Below, one piece after another: positions 53,467 through 62,673 of a DNA stretch of 64,000 nucleotides (positions are counted from its first letter, which is position 1; every line of letters begins with the position of its first letter). The notes under the pieces were generated by a model. The model searched no databases. It was given only the letters and a program-made list of their open reading frames with translations, and was not told where the DNA came from. The DNA lies in contig NZ_CP061091.1 of assembly GCF_017654485.1 (NCBI RefSeq), positions 2,548,501 to 2,612,500 of the forward strand, read 5' to 3'. Origin of the DNA: Roseomonas marmotae (lineage in GTDB: Bacteria > Pseudomonadota > Alphaproteobacteria > Acetobacterales > Acetobacteraceae). A program made the position numbers and the translations under genes.

Positions 53467-55026
53467 GTGGCAGATCGAACGTCCTCCGCCTTCGACGAAA
53501 TGCACGCCGATGGCGCCATCCGTCCCCCCTACGCCGAAATGGCGCGCTTCCTCGCGGCCCATGGCGAAGCCGCGCTGGAACAGAAGCGGAAGGAGGCCGA
53601 GGTGCTGTTCCGCCGCATCGGCGTTACCTTCGCCGTCTATACCGAAGGCGGCGACCCCGAGCGGCTGATCCCCTTCGACGTCATTCCACGAATCCTCTCC
53701 CATGCCGAGTGGATGCATCTCTGCCAGGGCCTGGAGCAGCGCGTGCGGGCGCTGAACGCCTTCCTGACCGATATCTACGGGCCACAGGAGATCATCAAGG
53801 CCAACCGCATCCCGCGCGAGCTGGTGCTGGAGAATGAGGGCTACCTGCCGCAGATGCGGGGCTTCACGCCGCCCGGCGGCGTCTGGACCGTCATCTCCGG
53901 CATCGACCTCGTGCGCACGGAGGCCGACGCCTTCTCCGTGCTGGAGGATAACTGCCGCACGCCTTCCGGCGTCTCCTACATGCTGGAGAACCGGGAGGCG
54001 ATGTTCCGCCTCTTTCCCGAACTTTGCGCCAGCCACCGCATCGCCCCCGTCAGCCACTACCCCGAGGAACTGCTGGAGACGCTGAAGAGCATCTCTCCCG
54101 CCTCCTGCGAAGGCGAGCCCCGCGTCGTGGTGCTCACCCCCGGCCCCTATAACAGTGCCTATTACGAGCACTCCTTCCTGGCCGATGAGATGGGCGTCGA
54201 GCTGGTGGAGGGCGCCGACCTCTTCGTGCAGGACGAGGTGGTGTTCATGCGAACCACCGCCGGGCCGCAGCGGGTGGATGTGATCTATCGCCGTATCGAC
54301 GATGATTTCCTCGACCCCGAGTGTTTCCGCGCCGACAGCGTCGTGGGCGTGCCGGGGCTGATGGCCGCCTATCGCGCCGGCAATGTCGCCCTGGCCAATG
54401 CGCCGGGCACCGGCATCGCAGATGACAAGGCCGTCTATCCCTATGTGCCGGAGATGGTGCGCTTCTATCTGAAGGAGGAGCCCATCCTGGCCAATGTGCC
54501 GACTTTCATGTGTGAGCGCCCGGCGGACCAGGATTACGTGCTGGCCAATCTGGACAAGCTGGTGGTGAAGCTGGCGCGCGGCTCCGGCGGCTACGGCATG
54601 CTGGTGGGGCCCCACGCCACCGAGGAGCAGCGCGCCGATTTCGCCGGGCGCATCAAGGCGCGGCCGGGCGACTACATCGCCCAGCCCACCCTCGCCCTCT
54701 CCACCGTGCCGACGCTGGGGGAGGATGGCATCGCCCCGCGCCATGTGGACCTGCGCCCCTTCATCCTCTTCGGCAGGACCATTCGCATGGTGGCGGGCGG
54801 GCTGACGCGCGTGGCCCTTCGGCCGGGTTCGCTGGTGGTCAATTCCAGCCAGGGCGGCGGCACCAAGGATACCTGGGTGCTGCTGGAGGACCCGTCCGGC
54901 GAGCCTCCGTCCACCCCCGCCTCGCCGGAGGCAGAAGCAGCGCCCGGCCCGGCCCAGCCTCAGGACGCTCAGTCACAGCAGGGCCAGTCGCAGTCGCAGG
55001 GCAGCCAGCCGCGAGGGAAAGCCTGA
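53467..55026 (+). CDS. Circularly permuted ATP-grasp protein
   Basis: A 519-residue cytosolic protein of the CP-ATP-grasp type 2 family: FDVIPRILSHAEW, GFTPPGGVWTVISGIDLVR, EDNCRTPSGVSYMLENR, VYPYVPEMVRFYL and KLARGSGGYGMLVG, which carries the ATP-binding Gly-rich loop. It is predicted to form amide or peptide bonds on an unknown substrate. The GTG at 53467 is preceded by GAGGAAG. The last ~45 residues are a low-complexity tail rich in Pro, Gln and Ser, absent from most homologues. It heads the alpha-E/Anbu operon. Confidence 0.87.
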   Translation: MADRTSSAFDEMHADGAIRPPYAEMARFLAAHGEAALEQKRKEAEVLFRRIGVTFAVYTEGGDPERLIPFDVIPRILSHAEWMHLCQGLEQRVRALNAFLTDIYGPQEIIKANRIPRELVLENEGYLPQMRGFTPPGGVWTVISGIDLVRTEADAFSVLEDNCRTPSGVSYMLENREAMFRLFPELCASHRIAPVSHYPEELLETLKSISPASCEGEPRVVVLTPGPYNSAYYEHSFLADEMGVELVEGADLFVQDEVVFMRTTAGPQRVDVIYRRIDDDFLDPECFRADSVVGVPGLMAAYRAGNVALANAPGTGIADDKAVYPYVPEMVRFYLKEEPILANVPTFMCERPADQDYVLANLDKLVVKLARGSGGYGMLVGPHATEEQRADFAGRIKARPGDYIAQPTLALSTVPTLGEDGIAPRHVDLRPFILFGRTIRMVAGGLTRVALRPGSLVVNSSQGGGTKDTWVLLEDPSGEPPSTPASPEAEAAPGPAQPQDAQSQQGQSQSQGSQPRGKA

Positions 55027-55030
55027 CACC

Positions 55031-55978
55031 ATGCTCTCCCGTACTGCCGACTACCTCTTCTGGCTCGGCCGCTATTCCGAGCGCGCGGGCAATGTCGCAC
55101 GTGGCCTCGCCGCCACCACCCGCATGGTCATGCTCGCGCGCCCCCTCTCCGCCGGCGACGAATGGCGCGCGTTGCTGATCGCCACCGGCTCCGAATCCGC
55201 CTTCCGAGCCAAGCATGCCCAGCCGACCCCGGAAGCGGTGGTGCATTGGCTGACGCTGGATCTCGATAATCCCAGCGGCATCGGCGCCTGTGTGGAGGCG
55301 GCCCGGCGCAATGCCCGCGCCGTCCGCTCCGCGCTGACCGTCGATATGTGGGAAGCGATCAACGACAGCTGGATCGAGTTCCGCCGCATGGACGCCGGCG
55401 TGATCAGTGGCGACCGCCTGCCGGGCTTCCTGGACTGGGTGCGTTCCCGCGCCCTGCTGTTCAACGGCGCCGCCACCGATACCATGCTGCGTGACGATGC
55501 CTGGCGTTTCGTCCACCTCGGCACCATGCTGGAACGCGCCGACAATACCGCGCGCCTGCTGGATGTGCGCCACGCCGCCTTCGCGCCGGAAGCCGCGGGC
55601 GATGCAGCCAACTACGCCCAGTGGCAGGCGGTACTGCGCGCCGTCTCTGCCCTGCGCGCCTACCAGCATGTCTATCATGCCCGGTTGCAGCCCCGGCTGG
55701 TGGCGGAGCTGCTGCTGTTGCGACCGGAACTGCCCCGGTCGCTGGTGGCCTGCTACAGTAATGTCGAGACGGTGCTGAAGGCGATAGCCAAGGAAAACGG
55801 CGGCATCGAGGGCGAATGCCACCGGCTGGCCGCGGCGCTGCAGGCGCGCATGCGCTCCGGCGAGATCGGCAGCATCCTCGATGCCGGGCTGCACGACTTC
55901 CTGACCCAGACCATCGACCACAATATCGAGCTGGGGCGGCAGATCGGGCGGCACTATCTGGGGGCACCGCAGGAATGA
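55031..55978 (+). CDS. Alpha-E domain protein (DUF403)
   Basis: A 315-residue all-helical protein beginning MLSRTADYLFWLGRYSERAGNVAR (core FWLGRYSERA), the family hallmark, with RTDTMLRDDAWRF-type helix and HNIELGRQIG at the end. Its biochemical role is unknown, but it regularly follows the circularly permuted ATP-grasp gene and precedes Anbu-type proteases. It starts 4 bases after the ATP-grasp gene and overlaps the next gene by 4 bases. Confidence 0.87.
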   Translation: MLSRTADYLFWLGRYSERAGNVARGLAATTRMVMLARPLSAGDEWRALLIATGSESAFRAKHAQPTPEAVVHWLTLDLDNPSGIGACVEAARRNARAVRSALTVDMWEAINDSWIEFRRMDAGVISGDRLPGFLDWVRSRALLFNGAATDTMLRDDAWRFVHLGTMLERADNTARLLDVRHAAFAPEAAGDAANYAQWQAVLRAVSALRAYQHVYHARLQPRLVAELLLLRPELPRSLVACYSNVETVLKAIAKENGGIEGECHRLAAALQARMRSGEIGSILDAGLHDFLTQTIDHNIELGRQIGRHYLGAPQE

Positions 55979-56706
55979 CCTACTGCGTCGGGCTCTGGCT
56001 GGAAGATGGCTTGGTGATGCTGGCAGATACCCGCACCAATGCGGGCGTCGACAATATCTCCACGTTTTCCAAGATGCACACCGCCACCTCGCCCGGCGAA
56101 CGGATGCTCTGCCTGCTCTCCGCCGGCAATCTCGCGATCACCCAGGCGGTCTGGAACCGGCTCTGCGAGGGCGTGGCGCTGGAGGGGGAGAAGCACACGC
56201 TCTTCACCATCCCCAGCATGTTCCGCGCCGCGCAACTGGTGGGGGCAGCGATCCGCGCGGTCCATGCCTCGGACGGGCCAAGCCTGAAGGCGCTCGGTAT
56301 CGGCTTCGATGTTTCCATCATGCTCGGCGGCCAGATCGCCGGCGGGCCAGTGCGGCTCTATCTCGTCTATGCCGCCGGCAATTTCATCGAGGCCACGCCC
56401 GATACGCCCTTTCTGCAGATCGGCGAGCACAAATACGGCAAGCCGATCCTGGACCGCGCCCTCAACCACCAGACCAGCCTTGAGGACGGTGTGAAGCTGA
56501 CCCTCGTCAGCATGGACAGCACGCTGCGTTCCAACCTGTCGGTCGGGCTGCCGCTGGACCTGCTGGTCTATAAAGCCGGCCGCTACGAGGTCCGGCTGCA
56601 ACAGCGCGTCACCGAGGCAGACCCGTATTTCCGTGATCTGCGGGAGGCTTGGTCCGTCGCGCTGCGGGACGCTTACCAGGCCATGCCCTGCCCAGGCTGG
56701 CTCTAG
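55975..56706 (+). CDS. Anbu-type proteasome-like peptidase
   Basis: A 243-residue protein of the ancestral beta-subunit (Anbu) family: MTYCVGLWLEDGLVMLADTRTNAG (core CVGLWLEDGLVMLADTR) with the Thr2 nucleophile, KYGKPILDRAL and SMDSTLRSNLSVGLP. It forms a ring-shaped Ntn hydrolase, proposed to process peptides made by the partner ATP-grasp. It overlaps the alpha-E gene by 4 bases and is the last gene of the operon. The transglutaminase-like gene found in many such clusters is absent. Its 3' end overlaps the convergent PEP-CTERM-like gene by 98 bases. Confidence 0.85.
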   Translation: MTYCVGLWLEDGLVMLADTRTNAGVDNISTFSKMHTATSPGERMLCLLSAGNLAITQAVWNRLCEGVALEGEKHTLFTIPSMFRAAQLVGAAIRAVHASDGPSLKALGIGFDVSIMLGGQIAGGPVRLYLVYAAGNFIEATPDTPFLQIGEHKYGKPILDRALNHQTSLEDGVKLTLVSMDSTLRSNLSVGLPLDLLVYKAGRYEVRLQQRVTEADPYFRDLREAWSVALRDAYQAMPCPGWL

Positions 56707-57355
56707 CGACGGCGCGCCGCGCCACGAACAATCCACCCAGGCCGGCCAGGAAGAGGCTCAACACGCCCGGTTCCGGCACCTCGGTCGGCGGCGTGGGCAC
56801 GTCCGATGATCCGCCCGCTCCGCCCGGCCCACCTGATTCGCCCGGTCCGCCAAGTCCACTTGGTCCACCAGGTCCACCAGGTCCGCCAGGTCCGCCAGGC
56901 CTGCCCGGCTCTTGACCGGGGTCGCCCGGAAACAGCACCGTTTCGGCTATTTCGGCATCAAGCAGTGCCATCATGGCGAAATCCCGCCACCCGAAGTCCG
57001 CTCCGCCCCCGAGTAAAGGCGCGCCATTCAAAGTAACGCCGTCCAGGACGCTCGCCTGCCCGGTGTGGAGGGTGTCCAGCGCAAAGGGGGGCGTCCAGCC
57101 GGATCGAGCCACGGCGGCTGGCTCCTGGGGTGTCTCGCCGTCCATCGGCAGCATAAACGGCACCATCAAGCAGGCCAGCCCCCCAAGCGGGATGGCTGTT
57201 GCCGCCCCGATGCCCCGCCGGGCAACCTGCGGTGCCGCCGCGCCAACACCTTTCTTCACGCTTTGTCCCGCACGCCGCACGACCCGCCGGGCAGTGCCTG
57301 CGGCTCGGCGTACGACCCGGGCTACGGGCCGACAAATCCACATGTACTGCAGCAT
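56609..57355 (-). CDS. PEP-CTERM-like protein with collagen-like repeats
   Basis: A 248-residue protein from ATG 57355, with AAGGGA about 6 bases upstream. It begins with an unusually long, Arg-rich leader (to about residue 55) and a hydrophobic stretch (LGGLACLMVPFMLP). The middle has Gly-Pro repeats (GGPGGPGGPGG, about 155-185). The end has a VPEP motif, a hydrophobic helix (GVLSLFLAGLGGLFVARR) and basic residues as in PEP-CTERM sorting signals. About 30 further residues follow, which is unusual; they are encoded antisense to the Anbu gene. A surface-anchored role is inferred. Confidence 0.55.
   Translation of the reverse strand: MLQYMWICRPVARVVRRAAGTARRVVRRAGQSVKKGVGAAAPQVARRGIGAATAIPLGGLACLMVPFMLPMDGETPQEPAAVARSGWTPPFALDTLHTGQASVLDGVTLNGAPLLGGGADFGWRDFAMMALLDAEIAETVLFPGDPGQEPGRPGGPGGPGGPGGPSGLGGPGESGGPGGAGGSSDVPTPPTEVPEPGVLSLFLAGLGGLFVARRAVARASLGRAWPGKRPAARRTKPPADHGNTGLPR
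56863..56898. repeat. 9-bp tandem repeat encoding Gly-Pro units
   Basis: Four head-to-tail copies of GTCCACCAG/GTCCGCCAG lie at 56863-56898, with degenerate copies on both sides (about 56835-56862 and 56899-56910). They encode the Gly-Gly-Pro repeat of the minus-strand gene and could change in number by slippage. Confidence 0.8.
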
Positions 57356-57518
57356 AGCCAGTCCCTTCACTCCACGACGCCGGTTTGCGTGTCTTTTTTG
57401 CGAAACCGGATCGTTGACCGAATTCCCCCTGACTGTTCCGATTTCAGAAGATTTTTGAGGCGCCCATACCCTATTTCTGCCACCAATTCAAGCAATATCG
57501 GGAAAATTCTTTAAAATG

Positions 57519-58057
57519 AGGCAGATAATCTGCCTAAAATCCAGTCATTTTGACGGCTTCCGATCTTACGGCGAAGTTCAAGCCGTCATGAATTCTGACA
57601 GCGCGAAGCGCCTGCCTGTCGAAAAGGAAGGGAAGAGGCCGAAGAGCCGCCGGATCCTCTCAGCAACGGAGAGCCGAGGCGATGTTGATGATCGGCCCGG
57701 CCTACACCCGCTGCGTCGGCGGGAGTTCCTGGCCCGGAAGAAGGTGTTCAAGATTGCACAGCCCTTGCGCGGCAGGGCAGTGCCGGCTCGCCATAAGAGG
57801 CGGCGCCTGGGCTGCCAGCATGAGGTCGCGCCTGTGCTGAAGGACTGGCCCCGTGCCGCTGTCTGATTCTCGCCCACTCGGCCACCGGGCCTTGACATCG
57901 CCTTATGGGATCCCGCCTCGACATCAGAACCAGACATCCGACCGCGCTGCGGCGGGCGCAAAGCATTGAATGCTTTAAATTTTCTTTTGGTTGTTGCCGA
58001 ATAGCAAGTGCTGCAGAAAGCTCAAAGGGCATACTGTATATAAGCTTATTCTTATAT
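57519..58057. other. AT-rich gene-free stretch with three long palindromes
   Basis: The ~760 bases between the PEP-CTERM-like gene and the transglycosylase-like gene contain no convincing gene. Palindromes occur at 57519-57535 (8-1-8, perfect), 57961-57977 (8-1-8, perfect) and 58038-58057 (7-6-7, perfect). The first lies in the AT-rich region just upstream of the PEP-CTERM-like gene; the others lie before the next gene. They are possible operators or remnants of transferred DNA. Confidence 0.4.
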
Positions 58058-58133
58058 GATCATCTGGCCATGTCATGGCCCGCCTGAGCAGTTTTTGCTT
58101 TGCGCCAGAATTTTCGCGTGTTACCGGTCGGGC

Positions 58134-58874
58134 ATGACGTCCGCGACAAGCCGGCCGATGCCCTCGCATCGGCGCAGACCCGCGGCGTTCCCGTGCAAAT
58201 TCGCACGGAGCGCCTTTCCGCTCCGGGGCACGGGTCATGCGAATAGCTCACGGTCGAAGCAGCTCCCCCGGCTGACGATCGCGGCTCTCGCTACGGCCCT
58301 TGTTCTCGGCGCGCCCATCTTGATGTCCAGGCCCGCCGAGGCAGCTGGACCACGATCCGCCTGCCTTGATGCCGCACGGGCCGCAGAAGCTGCCCACGAC
58401 CTGCCCGATGGGCTGCTGGTCGCTGTTGCACTGGCTGAATCCGGGCTCCACGCCAATGCCCTGAACATTGGCGGCCGGTCTTACTATCCAGAAACTACCG
58501 CCCAGGCGCGGAAGTTGCTGAACGGTGCCGGCGCGCGCCAATCCGTGATGGCCGGCTGCATGCAGGTCAATGCGCGAGTGCATGCCAGGGGCAGCGACTG
58601 GCCGCTCGATCCCGGCAAGGCGACCACCTGGGCCGCGAAACATCTGCGGATGCAGTATAACCGCACCGGCAACTGGGCCGATGCCATTCGTGCCTGGAAT
58701 GGCGCCCGGCCCGGCGTGGCCAACAAGCTGGTCTGCCGTGTGCAGGCCAAGCTGCAGGTGCTCAACTCGCGTGAGAACCTGATGGGCCGCACCGGCTGCC
58801 GCAGCAATGAGATCGCCCGCGTGCGGCGCAGCGGAGCGACTCTTCTGGAACTCGCCGAAGCGCCTGAGAACTGA
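58134..58874 (+). CDS. Lytic transglycosylase-like exported protein
   Basis: About 246 residues. Several starts are possible; the ATG at 58134 is used, although the n-region before the hydrophobic signal (LTIAALATALVLGAPILM, ending AEAA) is then long. The mature part shows the SLT-fold pattern: LLVAVALAESGLHANALN with the catalytic-type Glu, GCMQVNARVH, and WAAKHLRMQYNRTGNWADAIRAWNG (core ADAIRAWNG). It would cleave peptidoglycan glycan strands. It follows a long AT-rich intergenic region. Confidence 0.7.
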   Translation: MTSATSRPMPSHRRRPAAFPCKFARSAFPLRGTGHANSSRSKQLPRLTIAALATALVLGAPILMSRPAEAAGPRSACLDAARAAEAAHDLPDGLLVAVALAESGLHANALNIGGRSYYPETTAQARKLLNGAGARQSVMAGCMQVNARVHARGSDWPLDPGKATTWAAKHLRMQYNRTGNWADAIRAWNGARPGVANKLVCRVQAKLQVLNSRENLMGRTGCRSNEIARVRRSGATLLELAEAPEN

Positions 58875-58934
58875 GCGCCTTAGGCCTTATTTCACCAGCG
58901 GCGCGGCCCGGTCACGGCCGCGCCGCTTCCGCTT

Positions 58935-60224
58935 TCAGGCGCCTAGATAGAATTTGATGGCCGAGAGCAGTGCGATCAGCCAGACCGCGCCATGCACCTG
59001 CGCTGCCCGGCCAGCGACGACCTTCACCAGCGCATAGGTGATGAAGCCGAGGCCGATGCCCGTGGCGATGGAGAAGCTGAAGGGCATGGTGACGGCCGTG
59101 ACGATGGCCGGCAGGTATTCGGTCGTGTCATCCCAGGCCAGGTCCCGCAGCCCCTGCATCATCAGGCAGGCCACCAGCACCAGCGCCGGCGCCGTGGCGA
59201 AGGCGGGGATGGAGGTCGCCAGCGGCGCCAGAAACAGCGTCAGCAGAAACAGCGCCGCGACGGTCAGCGCCGTCAGGCCCGTCCGCCCCCCGGCCTGCAC
59301 GCCCGCCGCGCTCTCGATATAAGAGACGGTGGTGGAGGTGCCGAGCGCGGCGCCGATCATGGCACCACCGGAATCCGCCATCAGCGCGCGGCCCAGTCGC
59401 GGCACGGTGCCGTCCTTGTCCATCAGCCCTGCGCGGTGGGTGGTGGCGATCAACGTGCCAGCATTGTCCAGCAGATCCACCATGAAGAAGGTGAAGACGA
59501 TGCCGAGCAGGCCGAGGCTGATGGCGCCCTGGATGTCCATCTGCATGAAGGTCGGCGCCAGGGAGGGCGGCAGCGAGGCGATGCCCTGGAAGGTGGTCAG
59601 CCCGAAGGGGATGCCCAGCAGCGCCGTGATGATGATGCCGATGACGATGCCGCCCGTGATACCCCGCGCCACCAGCCCCGCGATCAGCACGAAGCCGATG
59701 CAGGAGAGCAGGGTCGAGGTTTCCTGCAGCGAGCCGAGCTGCACCAGGGTGGCGGGGTTATCCGCCACGAGCCCCATGCCCCGCAGGCCGATGAAGCCGA
59801 GGAAGAGGCCGATGCCGGCGGCGATGCCGAGCTTGAGGGAGAAGGGAATGGAGTTGATCAGCCATTCCCGGAAGCCGGCGACGGACACCGCAAAGAAGAT
59901 GAGGCCCGAGAGGAAGACCGCGCCAAGCCCGACCTGCCAGGACACACCCATGCCGCCCACCACGGCGAAGGCGAAATAGGCGTTCAGCCCCATGCCCGGC
60001 GCCAGCGCGATGGGGTAGTTGGCCAGGAGACCCATCAGGGCAGATCCGATGGCGGCGGCCAGGCAGGTGGCGACGAAGGCTGCGCCATGGTCGATGCCGG
60101 CGGCGGCCATCATGCCCGGATTGACCACGACGATATAGGCCATGGTCAGGAAGGTGGCCAAACCGGCCATGATCTCGGTGCGGGGCGTAGTCCCCCGCGC
60201 CGAGAGGCTGAAGAAGCGGTCCAA
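58935..60224 (-). CDS. NCS2-family purine permease (AzgA-like)
   Basis: A 429-residue inner-membrane protein for xanthine/guanine/hypoxanthine uptake. Key stretches are the AGLATFLTMAYIVVVNPG first helix region (core LTMAYIVVVNP), APGMGLNAYFAF, FFMVDLLDNAGTL and GTSTTVSYIESAAG. The TTG at 60224 (LDRFFSLSARG) is preferred. The only upstream ATG (60302) lies 17 bases after the glnA terminator T-run, leaving no space for a promoter, and adds 26 residues that the family lacks. Confidence 0.87.
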   Translation of the reverse strand: MDRFFSLSARGTTPRTEIMAGLATFLTMAYIVVVNPGMMAAAGIDHGAAFVATCLAAAIGSALMGLLANYPIALAPGMGLNAYFAFAVVGGMGVSWQVGLGAVFLSGLIFFAVSVAGFREWLINSIPFSLKLGIAAGIGLFLGFIGLRGMGLVADNPATLVQLGSLQETSTLLSCIGFVLIAGLVARGITGGIVIGIIITALLGIPFGLTTFQGIASLPPSLAPTFMQMDIQGAISLGLLGIVFTFFMVDLLDNAGTLIATTHRAGLMDKDGTVPRLGRALMADSGGAMIGAALGTSTTVSYIESAAGVQAGGRTGLTALTVAALFLLTLFLAPLATSIPAFATAPALVLVACLMMQGLRDLAWDDTTEYLPAIVTAVTMPFSFSIATGIGLGFITYALVKVVAGRAAQVHGAVWLIALLSAIKFYLGA

Positions 60225-60319
60225 AGCGATAATCCCCGGAATGTCCTGGTCTTGTAACGCAAGATACAAGCCGCGTGGGCCACCCCACAACAGGCAGCGC
60301 ATGAGGGGCCGCCCCTCAC

Positions 60320-60349
60320 AAAAAAACGCCCCGCGCGATGCACGGGGCG
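60320..60349 (-). terminator. Intrinsic terminator of glnA
   Basis: A 7-bp GC stem (60327-60333 with 60343-60349) is followed on the minus strand by seven T (60326-60320), 51 bases after the glnA stop. A second palindrome (60302-60318) lies just beyond. Confidence 0.88.
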
Positions 60350-60399
60350 TTTCCTTCCGGCCATCCCTTTCGGGACAGCCGGGCCGAAGCTGGACGGCT

Positions 60400-61842
60400 T
60401 CAGACGGAGTAGTACATCTCGAACTCGACCGGGTGCGGCGTGTGCTCGAACTTGTACACGTCCTGCCACTTCAGCTCGATGTAGCTCTCGATCTGGTCCT
60501 TGCTGAAGACGTCGCCGGCCAGCAGGAACTCGTGGTCGGCGGCCAGGGACTCCAGCGCCTCGCGCAGCGAACCGCAGACGGTCGGGATGTCCTTCAGCTC
60601 TTCCGGCGGCAGGTCGTACAGATCCTTGTCCATGGCTTCGCCCGGGTGGATCTTGTTCTTGATGCCGTCCAGGCCCGCCATCAGCATGGCGGCGAAGGCC
60701 AGGTAGGGGTTCGCGGTCGGGTCGGGGAAGCGGACCTCGACGCGCTTGGCCTTCGGGTTTGTCGCATAGGGGATGCGGCAGGAAGCCGAGCGGTTGCGGG
60801 CCGAATAGGCCAGCAGCACCGGCGCCTCGAAGCCCGGGATCAGGCGCTTGTAGGAGTTGGTGGAGGGGTTCGTGAAGGCGTTCAGCGCCTTCGCGTGCTT
60901 GATGATGCCACCGATGTAGTACAGCGCCTCGTTGGACAGGTCGGCATAGCCGTTGCCCGCGAAGAGCGGCTTGCCGTTCTTCCAGATGGACTGGTGGACA
61001 TGCATGCCCGAGCCGTTGTCGCCATAGATCGGCTTCGGCATGAAGGTCGCGGTCTTGCCGTAGCTGTGCGCGACATTGTGGATCACATACTTATAGATCT
61101 GCATGTGATCTGCATGCTGCACCAGCGGGCCGAACTTGGTGCCCAGCTCGTGCTGGGACTGCGCCACCTCATGGTGGTGCTTCTCGCCGACCACGCCCAT
61201 CTCGATCATGGTGGACAGCATCTCGGCGCGCAGGTCGCTCTCGCTGTCGACCGGCGGCACCGGGAAGTAGCCGCCCTTCACCAGCGGACGGTGGCCCATA
61301 TTCCCTTCCGGGAAGTCCTTCATGCTGGCGCCCGGGCCCTCGATGCTGTCGAGGGAGTAGTGGCCGTAGTTGCCGCCCGTGCCGAACTTCACGTTGTCGA
61401 AGATGAAGAACTCGGCCTCGGCGCCGAAGAGCGCGGCGTCACCGATGCCGGTGGAGGCCACATAGGCCTCGGCCTTCTTGGCGGTCGAGCGCGGGTCGCG
61501 GGAATAGGACTGGCCGGTCGAGGGCTCGATGATGTCGCAGATCAGGATCAGCTGCGGCTTGGCGGCGAAGGGGTCCATGCAGGCCGTGGCCGCATCCGGC
61601 ATCAGGATCATGTCGGACTCGTTGATCGCCTTCCAGCCGGCGATGGAGGAGCCATCGAACATGATGCCGTCCGTGAACATCTCCTCCTCGACGGTGGAGA
61701 CGTGCTGGGCCGTGTGGTGCCACTTGCCCTTCGGGTCAGTGAAGCGGAAGTCAACGTATTCGACGCTGTTCTCCCGGATCATCTCCATGACCTTGGAGAC
61801 AGCGCTGGGCGCTGCGGCGGGTGCTGCGGGCTTCTTGGCCAT
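60400..61842 (-). CDS. glnA: Glutamine synthetase type I
   Basis: A 480-residue GSI-beta enzyme (glutamate + ammonia + ATP to glutamine). It contains [36 protein letters not shown] and [10 protein letters not shown]. The adenylylation tyrosine Y409 is present in DLYDLPPEE, so activity should be controlled by GlnE. The N-terminus has an extra Ala/Pro/Lys-rich stretch of about 10 residues. It lies downstream of glnB on the same strand, 165 bases apart, with its own terminator. Confidence 0.95.
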   Translation of the reverse strand: MAKKPAAPAAAPSAVSKVMEMIRENSVEYVDFRFTDPKGKWHHTAQHVSTVEEEMFTDGIMFDGSSIAGWKAINESDMILMPDAATACMDPFAAKPQLILICDIIEPSTGQSYSRDPRSTAKKAEAYVASTGIGDAALFGAEAEFFIFDNVKFGTGGNYGHYSLDSIEGPGASMKDFPEGNMGHRPLVKGGYFPVPPVDSESDLRAEMLSTMIEMGVVGEKHHHEVAQSQHELGTKFGPLVQHADHMQIYKYVIHNVAHSYGKTATFMPKPIYGDNGSGMHVHQSIWKNGKPLFAGNGYADLSNEALYYIGGIIKHAKALNAFTNPSTNSYKRLIPGFEAPVLLAYSARNRSASCRIPYATNPKAKRVEVRFPDPTANPYLAFAAMLMAGLDGIKNKIHPGEAMDKDLYDLPPEELKDIPTVCGSLREALESLAADHEFLLAGDVFSKDQIESYIELKWQDVYKFEHTPHPVEFEMYYSV

Positions 61843-62007
61843 GCTCTGTGGTCCTGTTCCCTAGATACGCTTCAAAACTCAAAAACCGCGCGGCGGAATT
61901 CACTTCCGTCGCGTTCAGGCCCCACGCGCCGCGATGCGCGCGAAGCCTCTGACCACCACCCCCACCCCCCGGTGCGGGCAGCGAAAATCCTGCGGGCTTG
62001 CCGCTGC

Positions 62008-62649
<642 letters not shown>

Positions 62650-62673
62650 TCATGAAGGCAGCGCCCGCACGCC

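Noticed and set aside
57516..57961. Opposing short frames (57516-57866 plus, 57578-57961 minus)
   Set aside because: They overlap each other, show Arg/Ser-rich residues without hydrophobic pattern, and match no family. The region is treated as non-coding.
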